Below, piece by piece: positions 8,621-17,481 of a stretch of 37,364 nucleotides of DNA (its first letter is position 1; each line of letters begins with the position of its first letter). A program made the position numbers and the translations under genes. Origin of the DNA: Sabulicella rubraurantiaca. Its GTDB lineage: Bacteria; Pseudomonadota; Alphaproteobacteria; Acetobacterales; Acetobacteraceae. The stretch lies in NCBI RefSeq assembly GCF_017355885.1, contig NZ_JAFEUU010000027.1, positions 1 to 37,364 on the forward strand. The letters run 5' to 3'. Under the pieces are notes generated by a model that did no database searches, had not been told where the DNA came from, and worked only from the letters and a program-made list of their open reading frames with translations.

Positions 8621-9823
8621 TCAGAGTCCCAGGAACGCTTTGGCCATGATGTTGCGCTGGATCTCGTTGGACCCGCCATAGATGCTCTGCTTGCGCCAGT
8701 TGAAGTAGATGCCCGCCAAGCCGAAGGCCCAGTCCGGCGCCACTTCCCACTCGTTGCTGCCCTCGGCCTCGGGGTCGCCATCCACCCAGGCATAGGGGCC
8801 GGCCGCCTTCATCAGCAGCTCCGACACGCCCTGCTGGATCTCGGTGCCCTTGATCTTGAGCACGGAGGTCGCGGGGTCGGGCTTGCCGGTGCCGGCGCGC
8901 TTCGTTTCGTTGGCGATGACGCGCATCACGGTCATCTCCAGCGCCTTCAGCTCCACCTCCATCTCGGTCACCTGGCGGCGGAACTCGGGGTCCTCGATCA
9001 GGGGGCGGCCGTTATCGAGGGTTTCCTTCGCGATGGTCTTGAGGCGGCGGATGCGCTCGCGGCTGGCACCCACCCGGGCCTGGCCGAAGCGCTCATTGCC
9101 CAGGAGGAACTTGGCGCAGTCCCAGCCCTTGTTCTCCTCGCCGACCAGGTTCTCGGCCGGGACCTTCACGTCGTCGAACCAGACCTCGTTCACCTCGTGC
9201 CCGCCCTCGATGGTGATGATCGGGCGGACGGAGATGCCGGGCGTCTTCATGTCCACGAGGAAGAAGGAGATGCCCTCCTGCTTCTTCGCCTCGGGGTTGG
9301 TGCGGGCCAGGACGAAGATCCAGTCGGCGTGCTGCGCCAGCGTGGTCCAGGTCTTCTGGCCGTTGATGACCCAGTGGTCGCCCTCGCGCACCGCCTTGGT
9401 CTTGAGCCCGGCGAGGTCGGAACCCGCGCCCGGCTCGCTGAAGCCCTGGCACCACCAGTCATCGAGGTTCCGCATGCGCGGCAGGAAGCGCTTCTTCTGC
9501 TCCTCCGTGCCGAACTCGATGACCACGGGACCGCACATATTGATGTTGAAGCCGAGCGGCGAGGGCGCCGGCCACATCTGCAGCTCCTCGCGGAAGATGT
9601 ATTTCTGCGCCGGGGTCCAGCCTGGCCCGCCATGCTCCACCGGCCATTCCGGCGCGGCCCAGCCGCGCGCGTTCAGCTTGCGCTGCCATTCCACCACCAT
9701 TTCCTTGGTGGGGGACTTGCCGGCGATCATGTGCTGCCGCGTGGCCTCGGGCAGCTCGGCGGCCAGGAAGTCACGGACCTCCTGGCGGAAGGCCTTCTCG
9801 GCCTCGGTGAACTTCAGTTCCAT
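8621..9823 (-). CDS. acyl-CoA dehydrogenase, large-subunit type (PimC-like)
   Basis: 400-aa acyl-CoA dehydrogenase beginning MELKFTEAEKAFRQEVRDFL. Typical features are the FAD/substrate region GFSEPGAGSDLAGLKTKA, the QKTWTT segment, and the C-terminal YGGSNEIQRNIMAKAFLGL. In that last motif the position of the catalytic Glu of medium-chain enzymes is a Gly, so the base must lie elsewhere or in the partner subunit. The ATG at 9823 has AGGAG 8 nt upstream; longer in-frame starts lack this. It lies 58 nt after the bifunctional hydratase/dehydrogenase gene and 6 nt before the smaller dehydrogenase. Likely role: first oxidation of the acyl-CoA made from the acid imported by the adjoining ABC system. 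Confidence 0.9.
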   Translation of the reverse strand: MELKFTEAEKAFRQEVRDFLAAELPEATRQHMIAGKSPTKEMVVEWQRKLNARGWAAPEWPVEHGGPGWTPAQKYIFREELQMWPAPSPLGFNINMCGPVVIEFGTEEQKKRFLPRMRNLDDWWCQGFSEPGAGSDLAGLKTKAVREGDHWVINGQKTWTTLAQHADWIFVLARTNPEAKKQEGISFFLVDMKTPGISVRPIITIEGGHEVNEVWFDDVKVPAENLVGEENKGWDCAKFLLGNERFGQARVGASRERIRRLKTIAKETLDNGRPLIEDPEFRRQVTEMEVELKALEMTVMRVIANETKRAGTGKPDPATSVLKIKGTEIQQGVSELLMKAAGPYAWVDGDPEAEGSNEWEVAPDWAFGLAGIYFNWRKQSIYGGSNEIQRNIMAKAFLGL

Positions 9824-9881
9824 TGTCTCGTCTCCTTGCGACCGGCGATTCACGCCGGGCGTTGCCGCCCGGCGATCGCGG

Positions 9882-11963
9882 TCAGGCAGCCTTCTTCTGG
9901 CCCATGGCGGCAAAGGAGCCGCCTTCGGCGGCCAGCTTCTCGATCAGCGCTGCGGGCTTGAGGTTGGGATCGCTGGTGGTTTCGGCGTAGTGGGCCAGCT
10001 TGTCGCGCACGGCCTTCAGCCCCATGCGGTCGGCCCAGAACATGGGACCGCCACGCCAGGCCGGCCAGCCGAAGCCATTGGCGAAGATCACGTCGATGTC
10101 GATGGCGCGGGAGGCGATGCCCTCCTCCAGGATGCGCGCGCCCTCATTCACCATGGGCAGCAGCATGCGCTCCAGGATCTCGGCATCCTCGATCTTGCGG
10201 CGCTTCACCTGGTGCTTCTCGCTCATCTCGGTGATGAGCTTCTCCACCTCAGGGTCCGGCTGGCGCTGGCGCTTCTCGTCATAGAGATACCAACCCTTGC
10301 CGGTCTTCTGGCCATAGCGGCCGGCGGCGACGATCGCATCCGCGATGGGGGCCACCGTGCCGCGCGCCTTGCGGACCGCCGCGCCGATGTCGAGCCCGGC
10401 GAGGTCGCCCGTGGCGCAGGGACCCATGGCCATGCCATAGTTCTCCATCACCCGGTCGATGTCCTGCGGCAGCGCGCCCTCCAGCAGCAGGCGCTCCAGC
10501 TGGAAGCCACGCTTGCCGGTCATGCGGTTGCCAACGAAGCCGTCGCAATTGCCGACGACCACGTTCACCTTGCCGATGCGCTTGCCCACGTCCATCGCCG
10601 TGGCGATCGCCTCCCAGGAGGAGGCCTTGCCGCGCACGATCTCCAGCAGCTTCATCACGTTGGCGGGGGAGAAGAAGTGCATCCCCACCACGAGTTCGGG
10701 CCGCTTGGTGGCGGAGGCGATGGCATCGATGTCGAGGGTGGAGGTGTTGGAAGCGAGCACGATGTCCGGCCGCGCCAGCGCGTCCAGCTTCGCGAAAACC
10801 GCCTTCTTCACGTTCATGTCCTCGAATACCGCTTCGATGACGATGTCGGCGTCCTTCACCACGTTCCAGTCGGTGGAGCCGGACAGGAGGGCGCGGCGCT
10901 TCGCGTAGTCCTCCTGCGACAGCTTGCCGCCGGAAACGCTGCGCTCCCAGTTCGCCTCGCACTTCTTCAGCCCGCGGTCGAGCGCGTCCTGCGCCTGCTC
11001 CAGCACCGTGACCGGGATGCCGTTATTGGCGAAGCTCATCGCGATGCCGCCGCCCATCGTGCCGGCGCCGATCACCACCGCCTTCTTCACCGGCAGGGGC
11101 TGCGTTCCCTCGGGCATGCCCGGGATGCGCGCGGCCTCGCGCTCGCCAAAGAAGATGTGGCGCAGCGCGTGGCTCTGCTCCCCGGCGACGAGGCGCTGGA
11201 ACTGCTCACGCTCCACGTTCAGCCCCTCCTCGAAGGGCATGGTAAGGGCGGCACGGACGGCGGTGGCGCAACCCTTCGGGCTTTCCTGCCCGCGCGAGCG
11301 CTTGAGCAGCGCGGCGGCGGCGGAGTCGAAGGCCGCCATGTCTGCGCCCTTGATCTTGTCGTCGCGCTTGCGGGCCAGGGTGAAGGAGCGGCCGGCATTC
11401 TCGCGCGCCCAGGCGACCGCCGCCTGCTCCAGCGGCCCTTCCAGCACGGCGTCGATGAAACCGAGCTTCAGCGCCTCGGCTGCCTTCACCGGCTCGCCGG
11501 AGACGATCATCTTCAGCGCCGCCTCGCCGCCGATCAGGCGCGGCAGGCGCTGCGTGCCGCCCGCGCCGGGCACGAAACCGCGCTTCACCTCAGGCAGGCC
11601 CAGCTGCGCCGTGGGCGCCGCCACGCGGGCGTGGCAGGCCAGCGCCAGTTCCAGCCCGCCGCCCAGGGCGGAGCCGTGGATGGCCGCGATCACCGGGACG
11701 CGGCTGTTCTCGATGGCGTCGAACACCTCCGGCAGCGAGGGGGGCTGCCGGGGCTTGTTGAACTCCGTCATCTCCGCCCCGGCGGAGAACATCCGCCCGG
11801 CACCGAGGAGCACGATGGCCCGCGCGCCTTCCTTCAGCGCGGCGGTGATGCCCTCATGCAGCCCGGCGCGCACGCCGGTCCGCAGGGTATTCACCGGCGG
11901 GTTGGCGATCCTTAGGATGTGAATATCGCCATCGCGGTCGTGTTCGACGAAGCTCTGTTCCAT
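9882..11963 (-). CDS. bifunctional enoyl-CoA hydratase / 3-hydroxyacyl-CoA dehydrogenase (PimF/FadB-like)
   Basis: 693-aa two-domain beta-oxidation enzyme. The N-terminal crotonase domain has the oxyanion-hole region IHGSALGGGLELALACH and both expected acidic residues, Glu105 and Glu125. The C-terminal part has the NAD-binding loop GAGTMGGG (299-306) and the dehydrogenase motif GMHFFSPANVMKLLEI with His429. It hydrates trans-2-enoyl-CoA and oxidises the 3-hydroxy product. The length matches the single-chain proteins that do not need a FadA partner, such as PimF. The ATG is preceded by GGAGGG at about 7 nt. It is the first gene of a same-strand run to livF, and a palindromic operator-like site lies 30-50 nt upstream. 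Confidence 0.92.
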   Translation of the reverse strand: MEQSFVEHDRDGDIHILRIANPPVNTLRTGVRAGLHEGITAALKEGARAIVLLGAGRMFSAGAEMTEFNKPRQPPSLPEVFDAIENSRVPVIAAIHGSALGGGLELALACHARVAAPTAQLGLPEVKRGFVPGAGGTQRLPRLIGGEAALKMIVSGEPVKAAEALKLGFIDAVLEGPLEQAAVAWARENAGRSFTLARKRDDKIKGADMAAFDSAAAALLKRSRGQESPKGCATAVRAALTMPFEEGLNVEREQFQRLVAGEQSHALRHIFFGEREAARIPGMPEGTQPLPVKKAVVIGAGTMGGGIAMSFANNGIPVTVLEQAQDALDRGLKKCEANWERSVSGGKLSQEDYAKRRALLSGSTDWNVVKDADIVIEAVFEDMNVKKAVFAKLDALARPDIVLASNTSTLDIDAIASATKRPELVVGMHFFSPANVMKLLEIVRGKASSWEAIATAMDVGKRIGKVNVVVGNCDGFVGNRMTGKRGFQLERLLLEGALPQDIDRVMENYGMAMGPCATGDLAGLDIGAAVRKARGTVAPIADAIVAAGRYGQKTGKGWYLYDEKRQRQPDPEVEKLITEMSEKHQVKRRKIEDAEILERMLLPMVNEGARILEEGIASRAIDIDVIFANGFGWPAWRGGPMFWADRMGLKAVRDKLAHYAETTSDPNLKPAALIEKLAAEGGSFAAMGQKKAA

Positions 11964-11991
11964 GGGCTGTCCCTCCGGTGCCAGGACCCGA

Positions 11992-12011
11992 CCAACCGAG
12001 CGGTCGGTCGG
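11992..12011. promoter_or_regulatory. TetR-type operator candidate upstream of the catabolic/transport operon
   Basis: The 20-bp imperfect palindrome CCAACCGAGCGGTCGGTCGG has perfectly matching ACCGA/TCGGT half-sites around GCGG, extended outwards by CC/GG. ACCGAN4TCGGT-like sites are typical of TetR-family repressors of fatty-acid and acyl-CoA catabolism. It lies 29-48 bp upstream of the hydratase/dehydrogenase start, in what would be the untranslated leader. No tetR gene is present in the window, so the regulator must be encoded elsewhere. Confidence 0.5.
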
Positions 12012-12050
12012 CCAAGGGCCGCCGGCCTGCCAGGGCGGGCTTTGGGACGG

Positions 12051-12079
12051 AGTGTCCGGCCTCAGGGGGCGCGCGTCAA
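12051..12079 (-). promoter_or_regulatory. possible sigma-70 promoter for the catabolic/transport operon
   Basis: On the minus strand TTGACG (12074-12079) and GACACT (12051-12056) are separated by 17 bp. The -35 box matches 5 of 6 consensus bases but the -10 box only 3 of 6. The position, between the phoB stop and the operator-like palindrome, fits a promoter whose transcript would be blocked by a repressor bound just downstream. Weak on sequence alone. Confidence 0.3.
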
Positions 12080-12098
12080 CGGTCGCGCGCGGCCGGGA

Positions 12099-12809
<711 letters not shown>

Positions 12810-12826
12810 GTCTGGCCTTCCTGTCT

Positions 12827-13549
12827 TCAGCGGGGCGCGCCCGCCACGGCGCTAGCGGAATCGTCGCCCTTGGGGCGATCCGCCGTCACCGGCTCGCCCA
12901 GCACGACGAAATGCACGCGCTCGGCGATGTTGGTGGCATGGTCGCCGATGCGCTCCATGTTCTTCGCGATGAAGAGGAGGTGCGTCGCCGCGGTGATGTT
13001 GCGCGGGTCCTCCATCATGAAGGTCAGCAGCTCGCGGAAGATGCCGTTGTAGATGCCGTCGATCGGCTCGTCGCCGCGCCATACCTCGTCGGCCTTCTCC
13101 GCATCCTCCTCCACCAGCGCGTCGATGGCCCCGCGCAGGTTCTCCTGCACCAGCTCCGACATGCGCTCGAAGCCGTTGAGGCTGCTGATCAGGAATTGCT
13201 GCGACACCACGATCGCCCGCTTCGCCCCGTTGCGCGCATAGTCGCCGATGCGCTCCAGGTCGGAGGAGATCTTCATCGCCGCGATGATGAGTCGAAGGTC
13301 GCCCGCCATGGGCTGCCGCAGGGCGAGGAGGCGGACGCAGAACTGCTCGATCTCGCGCTCCATCTGGTCCAGTTCCGCGTCGCGGCGCACCACCTCGGCG
13401 GCGAGGTCGGTGTCGCGGCGGATCAGCGCCTGGGCGCTGTCGGCTACCTGGCGCTCGGCGAGGCCGCCCATGCGGGCGATCATCTCGCGCAGGCGCCGCA
13501 GCTCGCCCTCATAGGAGCGGACGACGTGGGGAGAGGCTTCCTGGGGCAT
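12827..13549 (-). CDS. phoU: phosphate transport accessory regulator PhoU
   Basis: 240-aa all-helical protein with two PhoU three-helix domains (roughly 15-110 and 120-215). Recognisable parts are IARMGGLAERQVADSAQAL, the acidic metal-binding stretch RDAELDQMEREIEQ, and the second-domain counterpart ending with MERIGDHATNIAERVHF. PhoU links the Pst transporter to the PhoR kinase and keeps the regulon off when phosphate is plentiful. An AGGA precedes the ATG by about 7 nt. The gene is 10 nt after pstB and 17 nt before phoB. Confidence 0.96.
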   Translation of the reverse strand: MPQEASPHVVRSYEGELRRLREMIARMGGLAERQVADSAQALIRRDTDLAAEVVRRDAELDQMEREIEQFCVRLLALRQPMAGDLRLIIAAMKISSDLERIGDYARNGAKRAIVVSQQFLISSLNGFERMSELVQENLRGAIDALVEEDAEKADEVWRGDEPIDGIYNGIFRELLTFMMEDPRNITAATHLLFIAKNMERIGDHATNIAERVHFVVLGEPVTADRPKGDDSASAVAGAPR

Positions 13550-13559
13550 GGTCGCGTCC

Positions 13560-14384
13560 TCAGCCGAAGCGGCCGGTGATGTATTCCTGGGTCTTGGGAT
13601 GCCGGGGCGCAGTGAACATCTGCGCCGCCGATCCCACCTCGATCAGCTCGCCCAGGTAGAAGAAGGCCACCTGGTCGGCGCAGCGCGCCGCCTGCTGCAT
13701 GTTGTGGGTGACGATGACGATGGTGAAGTCTTTCTTCAGCTCGTCCACCAGCTCCTCGATCTTCAGCGTGGAAATCGGGTCGAGGGCGGAGGTCGGCTCG
13801 TCCAGCAGGATCACCTCGGGCCGCACCGCGATGGAGCGGGCGATGCAGAGCCGCTGCTGCTGCCCGCCCGACAGGCCGAGCGCGGAGGAATGCAGCCGGT
13901 CCTTCACCTCGTTCCAGATGGCGGCGCGTGTCAGCGCCCATTCCACCCGCTCGGCCATCTGCGCCTTGTTCAGGCGCTCGTGCAGCCGCACTCCGAAGGC
14001 GATGTTCTCGAAGATCGTCATTGGGAAGGGGGTGGGCTTCTGGAACACCATGCCGATCCGCGAGCGGAGCTCGTTGATGTCCACGTCGGGGCCGATGAGG
14101 TTGCGCCCGTCCATGATCACCTCGCCCTCGGCGCGCTGGCCGGGGTAGAGGCTGTACATCCGGTTCAGCACGCGCAGCAGCGTGGACTTGCCGCATCCCG
14201 AGGGGCCGATCATCCCCGTCACCTGCCGGTCCGGGATGTCGAGGGTGATGCCCTTCAGCGCCTTGGGCAGCCCGGGCGCATAGATGAAGTCGAGGTTGCG
14301 GATGGCGATGCGCGGCGCCGCGGCGGCGGCAGCGCCTCGGGCCTGCTCGGCGCTCATCGGGGCTGCCATGGAAACGTCGTTCAT
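13560..14384 (-). CDS. pstB: phosphate ABC transporter ATPase PstB
   Basis: 274-aa ATPase of the high-affinity phosphate importer. Walker [10 protein letters not shown] lies at 60-68, the signature LSGGQQQR at 171-178 and Walker B VILLDEP at 191-197, followed by TSALDP and the switch histidine in [10 protein letters not shown]. The RNLDFIY segment and the block [20 protein letters not shown] are specific to PstB. The N-terminus has an Ala-rich extension of about 20 residues before the ABC core. An AAGG precedes the ATG at 14384. It lies 12 nt after pstA and works with PstC and PstA at the inner membrane. Confidence 0.97.
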   Translation of the reverse strand: MNDVSMAAPMSAEQARGAAAAAAPRIAIRNLDFIYAPGLPKALKGITLDIPDRQVTGMIGPSGCGKSTLLRVLNRMYSLYPGQRAEGEVIMDGRNLIGPDVDINELRSRIGMVFQKPTPFPMTIFENIAFGVRLHERLNKAQMAERVEWALTRAAIWNEVKDRLHSSALGLSGGQQQRLCIARSIAVRPEVILLDEPTSALDPISTLKIEELVDELKKDFTIVIVTHNMQQAARCADQVAFFYLGELIEVGSAAQMFTAPRHPKTQEYITGRFG

Positions 14385-14396
14385 GGGGGAACCTTC

Positions 14397-15299
14397 CTAC
14401 TTGCGGGGCCGCAGCGCCACGCGCGCCAGGATGTTGATGGCCAGCACGCCAAAGGTCACGATCAGCGCGCCCGACCAGGCGATCTCGATCAGGTCGGGGA
14501 AGCCGCTATTGGCCTGCTGGTAGATGGCAACGGGCAGCGACGCCATGGCACGGGTCAAATCCGTGCTGAGCACGTTGTTGCCGAAGGAGGTGAGCAGCAG
14601 CGGCGCCGTCTCGCCGACGATGCGGGCGAAGGCCAGCAGCACACCGGTCACGATGCCGGGAAGTGCCGCGCGCCACGCCACCAGGGTGATCATCTTCCAG
14701 CGCGGCGCGCCCAGCGCCACCACCGCCTCCCGCAGCGTGTTCGGGAGGAGCTGGAGCATGTCCTCCGTCGTCCGCACCACCACCGGGATGACGATGATGG
14801 CAAGCGCCAGCGCCCCGGCGATGCCGGAGAACCCGCCTGTGGGCAGCACCACCGTCTGGTAGATGAACAGCCCGATGAGGATAGAGGGGGCGGAGAGCAG
14901 GATGTCGGACACGAAGCGCACTGCATGGGCGAAGCCCGAGCCGCGCGCATACTCCGCGAGGTAGGTGCCGACCAGCAGCCCGATCGGCGTGCCGATCAGG
15001 ATGGCGATGCCGCTCTGCAGGATGGAGCCGACGATGGCGTGGACCAGCCCGCCCTTGGGCAGGGTGTCGTCGCCATAGCGAGTCGGCTGGAACTCCTGCG
15101 TCAGCACGATGAAGTCCAGCGCAGCCAAGCCGCGCCAGAGCAGCGTCGCCATGATGGAGGCGAGGAAGAGAAGCCCGACCACCGTGGCGGCGAGGCAGAA
15201 CCAGCGCATCGCGGCGTCGAGAAGGGCACGGCGCCGGCCCAGGCGGCGCCGCATCTCGGTATCCGGCGTGAAGGCGGGGGTTTGGGTGGTCGCGCTCAT
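14397..15299 (-). CDS. pstA: phosphate ABC transporter permease PstA
   Basis: 300-aa inner-membrane permease with about six membrane helices; the first is near residues 35-60 (AATVVGLLFLASIMATLLW). The coupling region that contacts PstB is around EDMLQLLPNTLREAVVALGA. The N-terminal 30 residues are cytoplasmic. GTGAGG lies about 5 nt before the ATG. It begins 7 nt after pstC and forms a heterodimeric channel with PstC. Nothing unusual is seen. Confidence 0.96.
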   Translation of the reverse strand: MSATTQTPAFTPDTEMRRRLGRRRALLDAAMRWFCLAATVVGLLFLASIMATLLWRGLAALDFIVLTQEFQPTRYGDDTLPKGGLVHAIVGSILQSGIAILIGTPIGLLVGTYLAEYARGSGFAHAVRFVSDILLSAPSILIGLFIYQTVVLPTGGFSGIAGALALAIIVIPVVVRTTEDMLQLLPNTLREAVVALGAPRWKMITLVAWRAALPGIVTGVLLAFARIVGETAPLLLTSFGNNVLSTDLTRAMASLPVAIYQQANSGFPDLIEIAWSGALIVTFGVLAINILARVALRPRK

Positions 15300-15306
15300 C
15301 GGGGCC

Positions 15307-16278
15307 TCACTTCAGCCTGGGGCGCAGGAGCCAGCGCGACGTGGCCAGCACCAGGAAGGAGATGACGAAGAGGAGGAAGCCGATGGCGAGCAGCGCGGAT
15401 TGCTGCAGGCTGCCGCTCAGGCTTTCGGGGAACTCCATCGCGATGACGGAGGCGATGGTGTTGGTGGGATCGAAGAGCGAAGTGGCAATGCGGTTCGCGT
15501 TGCCGATCACGAAGGTGACGGCCATGGTCTCGCCCAGGGCACGGCCGAGGCCGAGCATGATGCCACCCGCCACGGAGATGCGCGTATAGGGGATGACGAC
15601 ACCGCGCATCACCTCCCACCGCGTCGCGCCGAGGCCATAGGCGCTTTCCTTGTAGACCGGGGGAACCTGGGAGAACACGTCGCGCATGGTCGCGGCGATG
15701 AAGGGCAGGATCATGATGCCCAGCACGAGCGAGGCCGCGAAGAGCGAAGTGCCGGCGAAGTTGTTGCTCTGGAACAGGAAGCCGACCAGCGGCAGCGCCG
15801 CCAGCTCCTCGCCGAAGGCGAGCTGGATGTTGTACTGGATGAAGGGCACGACCACGAACAGGCCCCACATGCCGTAGATGATCGAGGGGATGGCGGCCAA
15901 GAGCTCGATCGCCGTGCCGATGGGGCGGCGCAGCCAGGGCGGCGCCAGCTCGGTCAGGAAGACGGCGATGCCGAAGGCGACCGGGACCGCGAAGATGATC
16001 GCGAGGATCGAGGAAACCAGCGTGCCGAGGATGGCAACGCCCGCGCCGAACTCCTCGCGGCCTTCCACCGGATCCCAGTTCAGGCCCCAGATGAACTCGA
16101 CGCCGAAGGCGCGGAAGGCAGGCAGCCCGCCGATGAACAGCGTGACGATGATGGCGCCGAGCAGCAGGAGCACGAAGCCCCCCGCCCCCCGGCACAGACC
16201 GGCGAAGACGAGGTCGCCGGTCTCTCCGACGCGGCGGCGCTCGCCCATGACAGGTGCGGATGAAAGGCTGGTGGACAC
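15307..16278 (-). CDS. pstC: phosphate ABC transporter permease PstC
   Basis: Inner-membrane permease, 323 aa from the GTG at 16278 (MSTSLSSAPVMGERRR). Membrane helices start at about residue 25 (FAGLCRGAGGFVLLLLGAII), and the PstB-coupling loop with YGLGATRWEVMRGVVIPYTR and the segment RALGETMAVTFVIGN are typical. A second GTG 10 codons upstream (16308) would give 333 aa, but it and its GGGAGG sit inside the hairpin at 16298-16325. The 16278 start has GAGG 4 nt upstream and is free of that structure, so I prefer it; neither choice is certain. Confidence 0.94.
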   Translation of the reverse strand: MSTSLSSAPVMGERRRVGETGDLVFAGLCRGAGGFVLLLLGAIIVTLFIGGLPAFRAFGVEFIWGLNWDPVEGREEFGAGVAILGTLVSSILAIIFAVPVAFGIAVFLTELAPPWLRRPIGTAIELLAAIPSIIYGMWGLFVVVPFIQYNIQLAFGEELAALPLVGFLFQSNNFAGTSLFAASLVLGIMILPFIAATMRDVFSQVPPVYKESAYGLGATRWEVMRGVVIPYTRISVAGGIMLGLGRALGETMAVTFVIGNANRIATSLFDPTNTIASVIAMEFPESLSGSLQQSALLAIGFLLFVISFLVLATSRWLLRPRLK

Positions 16279-16297
16279 GGTGCCTCGCCAGTTGGGT

Positions 16298-16325
16298 CGG
16301 GAGGGCACCGGGCGGCGCCCTCCCG
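16298..16325 (-). promoter_or_regulatory. pstS-pstC intercistronic hairpin
   Basis: A perfect 9-bp inverted repeat (CGGGAGGGC / GCCCTCCCG) with a 10-nt loop lies between the pstS stop and the pstC start. No T-run follows on the minus strand, so it is not a full Rho-independent terminator. Hairpins at this place commonly protect the upstream message or reduce readthrough, so that the binding protein is made in excess over the permease. Confidence 0.55.
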
Positions 16326-16336
16326 GGGGAGATGAC

Positions 16337-17395
16337 TCAGCCCGCCGACGGCGTCCAGATCGCGGCGCCCGACGGGTCCTTCACGCTCTGCGCCCAGGCG
16401 GCGCGGATCGCGTTGTGCGCGGCTTCCGGCAACGGGATGTATTCCAGGCGGCGCGCGGCGTCGCTGCCGTTGCGGAAGGCCCAGTCGAAGAAACGCATGG
16501 TGTTGCGGCTGCCCTCCACGCGATCCGCCACCGGGTTGGTCGGCAGCAGGATGTAGGTGGGCGAGGTGATGGGCCACACATCGCCGCCGGCGAGGTCGAT
16601 CGTGTCGGCGGCGAAGTTCGGCACGGACCAGTCGGCCGCAGCGGCGGTGGCGTTGAAGGCCGCCGGCTCCGGGCGGATGAAGTTGCCGGCCTTGTTGCGG
16701 ATCTGCGTCGTCACCATGCGGTTCACCACCGCATAGGCGTTCTCCACGTAGCCGATAGCGCCTGGGGTGTTGCGGATGATGTTGGACACGCCCTCATTGC
16801 CGCGGGCACCGTTGCCCACGGGCCAGCGCACGGAGGTGCCGGCGCCCGGGCCGTTGCGCCACTCCTCGGAGATGCGGGACAGGTAGGTGGTCCAGACCCA
16901 GGTCGTGCCTGAGCCATCGGCGCGGTAGCCGACCGAGACGGGCAGGTTGGGCAGGCGGATGTCCCGGTTCAGCTCAACCAGCTTGGGATCGTTCCAGCGC
17001 GTGATGCGGCCGAGGAAGATCTCCACGATGGTCTCGGGCGTCAGGCGCAGCGCGTTGTCGGCAAGGCCGGGCAGGTTCACCGACAGCACCACCGAGCCCA
17101 TGACGGTCGGGAACTGCATCAGGCTGCGCTCGCGAAGCTGGTCGGCGGCGAGCGGAGCGTCGGAGGCGCCGAAATCCACGGTGCGGGAGGTGATCTGGTT
17201 GATGCCGCCGCCCGAGCCGATGCTCTGGTAGTTCAGCGTGACACCGGCGGCTTCGCGTGCGGAGGCGCCCCACCGGTCATAGAGCGGACGCGGGAAGCTG
17301 GCGCCGGCCCCGGTGATGGTCGCCTGTTGCGCAAAGGAGGAACGGGGAAGGAAGGGAAGCGCAGCAGCGGCGCCAAAAAGGGCACGACGGTTCAC
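16337..17395 (-). CDS. pstS: phosphate ABC transporter periplasmic binding protein PstS
   Basis: 352-aa phosphate-binding protein. From the GTG at 17395 the N-terminus reads VNRRALFGAAAALPFLPRSS and ends FAQ, a signal peptide with a twin-arginine-like start. The mature protein begins ATITGAGASFPRPLYDRW, the PstS signature, and has GSGGGINQI, the phosphate-site segment DFGASDAPL and the later YRADGSGTTWVWTTYL. GGAG lies 7 nt before the GTG; longer in-frame starts would run into the Pho box and lack such a site. First gene of the pst-pho operon; the Pho box lies about 70 bp upstream, so it should be induced by phosphate starvation through PhoB. Confidence 0.96.
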   Translation of the reverse strand: MNRRALFGAAAALPFLPRSSFAQQATITGAGASFPRPLYDRWGASAREAAGVTLNYQSIGSGGGINQITSRTVDFGASDAPLAADQLRERSLMQFPTVMGSVVLSVNLPGLADNALRLTPETIVEIFLGRITRWNDPKLVELNRDIRLPNLPVSVGYRADGSGTTWVWTTYLSRISEEWRNGPGAGTSVRWPVGNGARGNEGVSNIIRNTPGAIGYVENAYAVVNRMVTTQIRNKAGNFIRPEPAAFNATAAAADWSVPNFAADTIDLAGGDVWPITSPTYILLPTNPVADRVEGSRNTMRFFDWAFRNGSDAARRLEYIPLPEAAHNAIRAAWAQSVKDPSGAAIWTPSAG

Positions 17396-17461
17396 GGTTG
17401 GTCTCCAGCACTCGACGGCTGGGTGCCTAACGGTTGGCGAGGTCTTCCGTGTTTCGCTTTC

Positions 17462-17479
17462 GTGAAGGTTCAATGACAG
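17462..17479 (-). promoter_or_regulatory. Pho box upstream of pstS
   Basis: On the minus strand CTGTCAT (17473-17479) is followed, 11 bp on, by CCTTCAC (17462-17468), matching the 7+4+7 direct-repeat layout of PhoB sites. The first half-site is perfect and the second matches 5 of 7. It lies 67 bp before the pstS start and directly behind the stop of the broken DUF2336-type gene. I cannot pick out a convincing -10 box. Confidence 0.75.
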
Positions 17480-17481
17480 GG

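Noticed and set aside
6014-9961. A 1315-codon plus-strand open frame opposite the transporter and dehydrogenase genes
   Set aside because: Its translation is His/Arg/Gly/Ala-rich without any domain and lies wholly antisense to four well-recognised genes; long shadow frames are expected in very GC-rich DNA.
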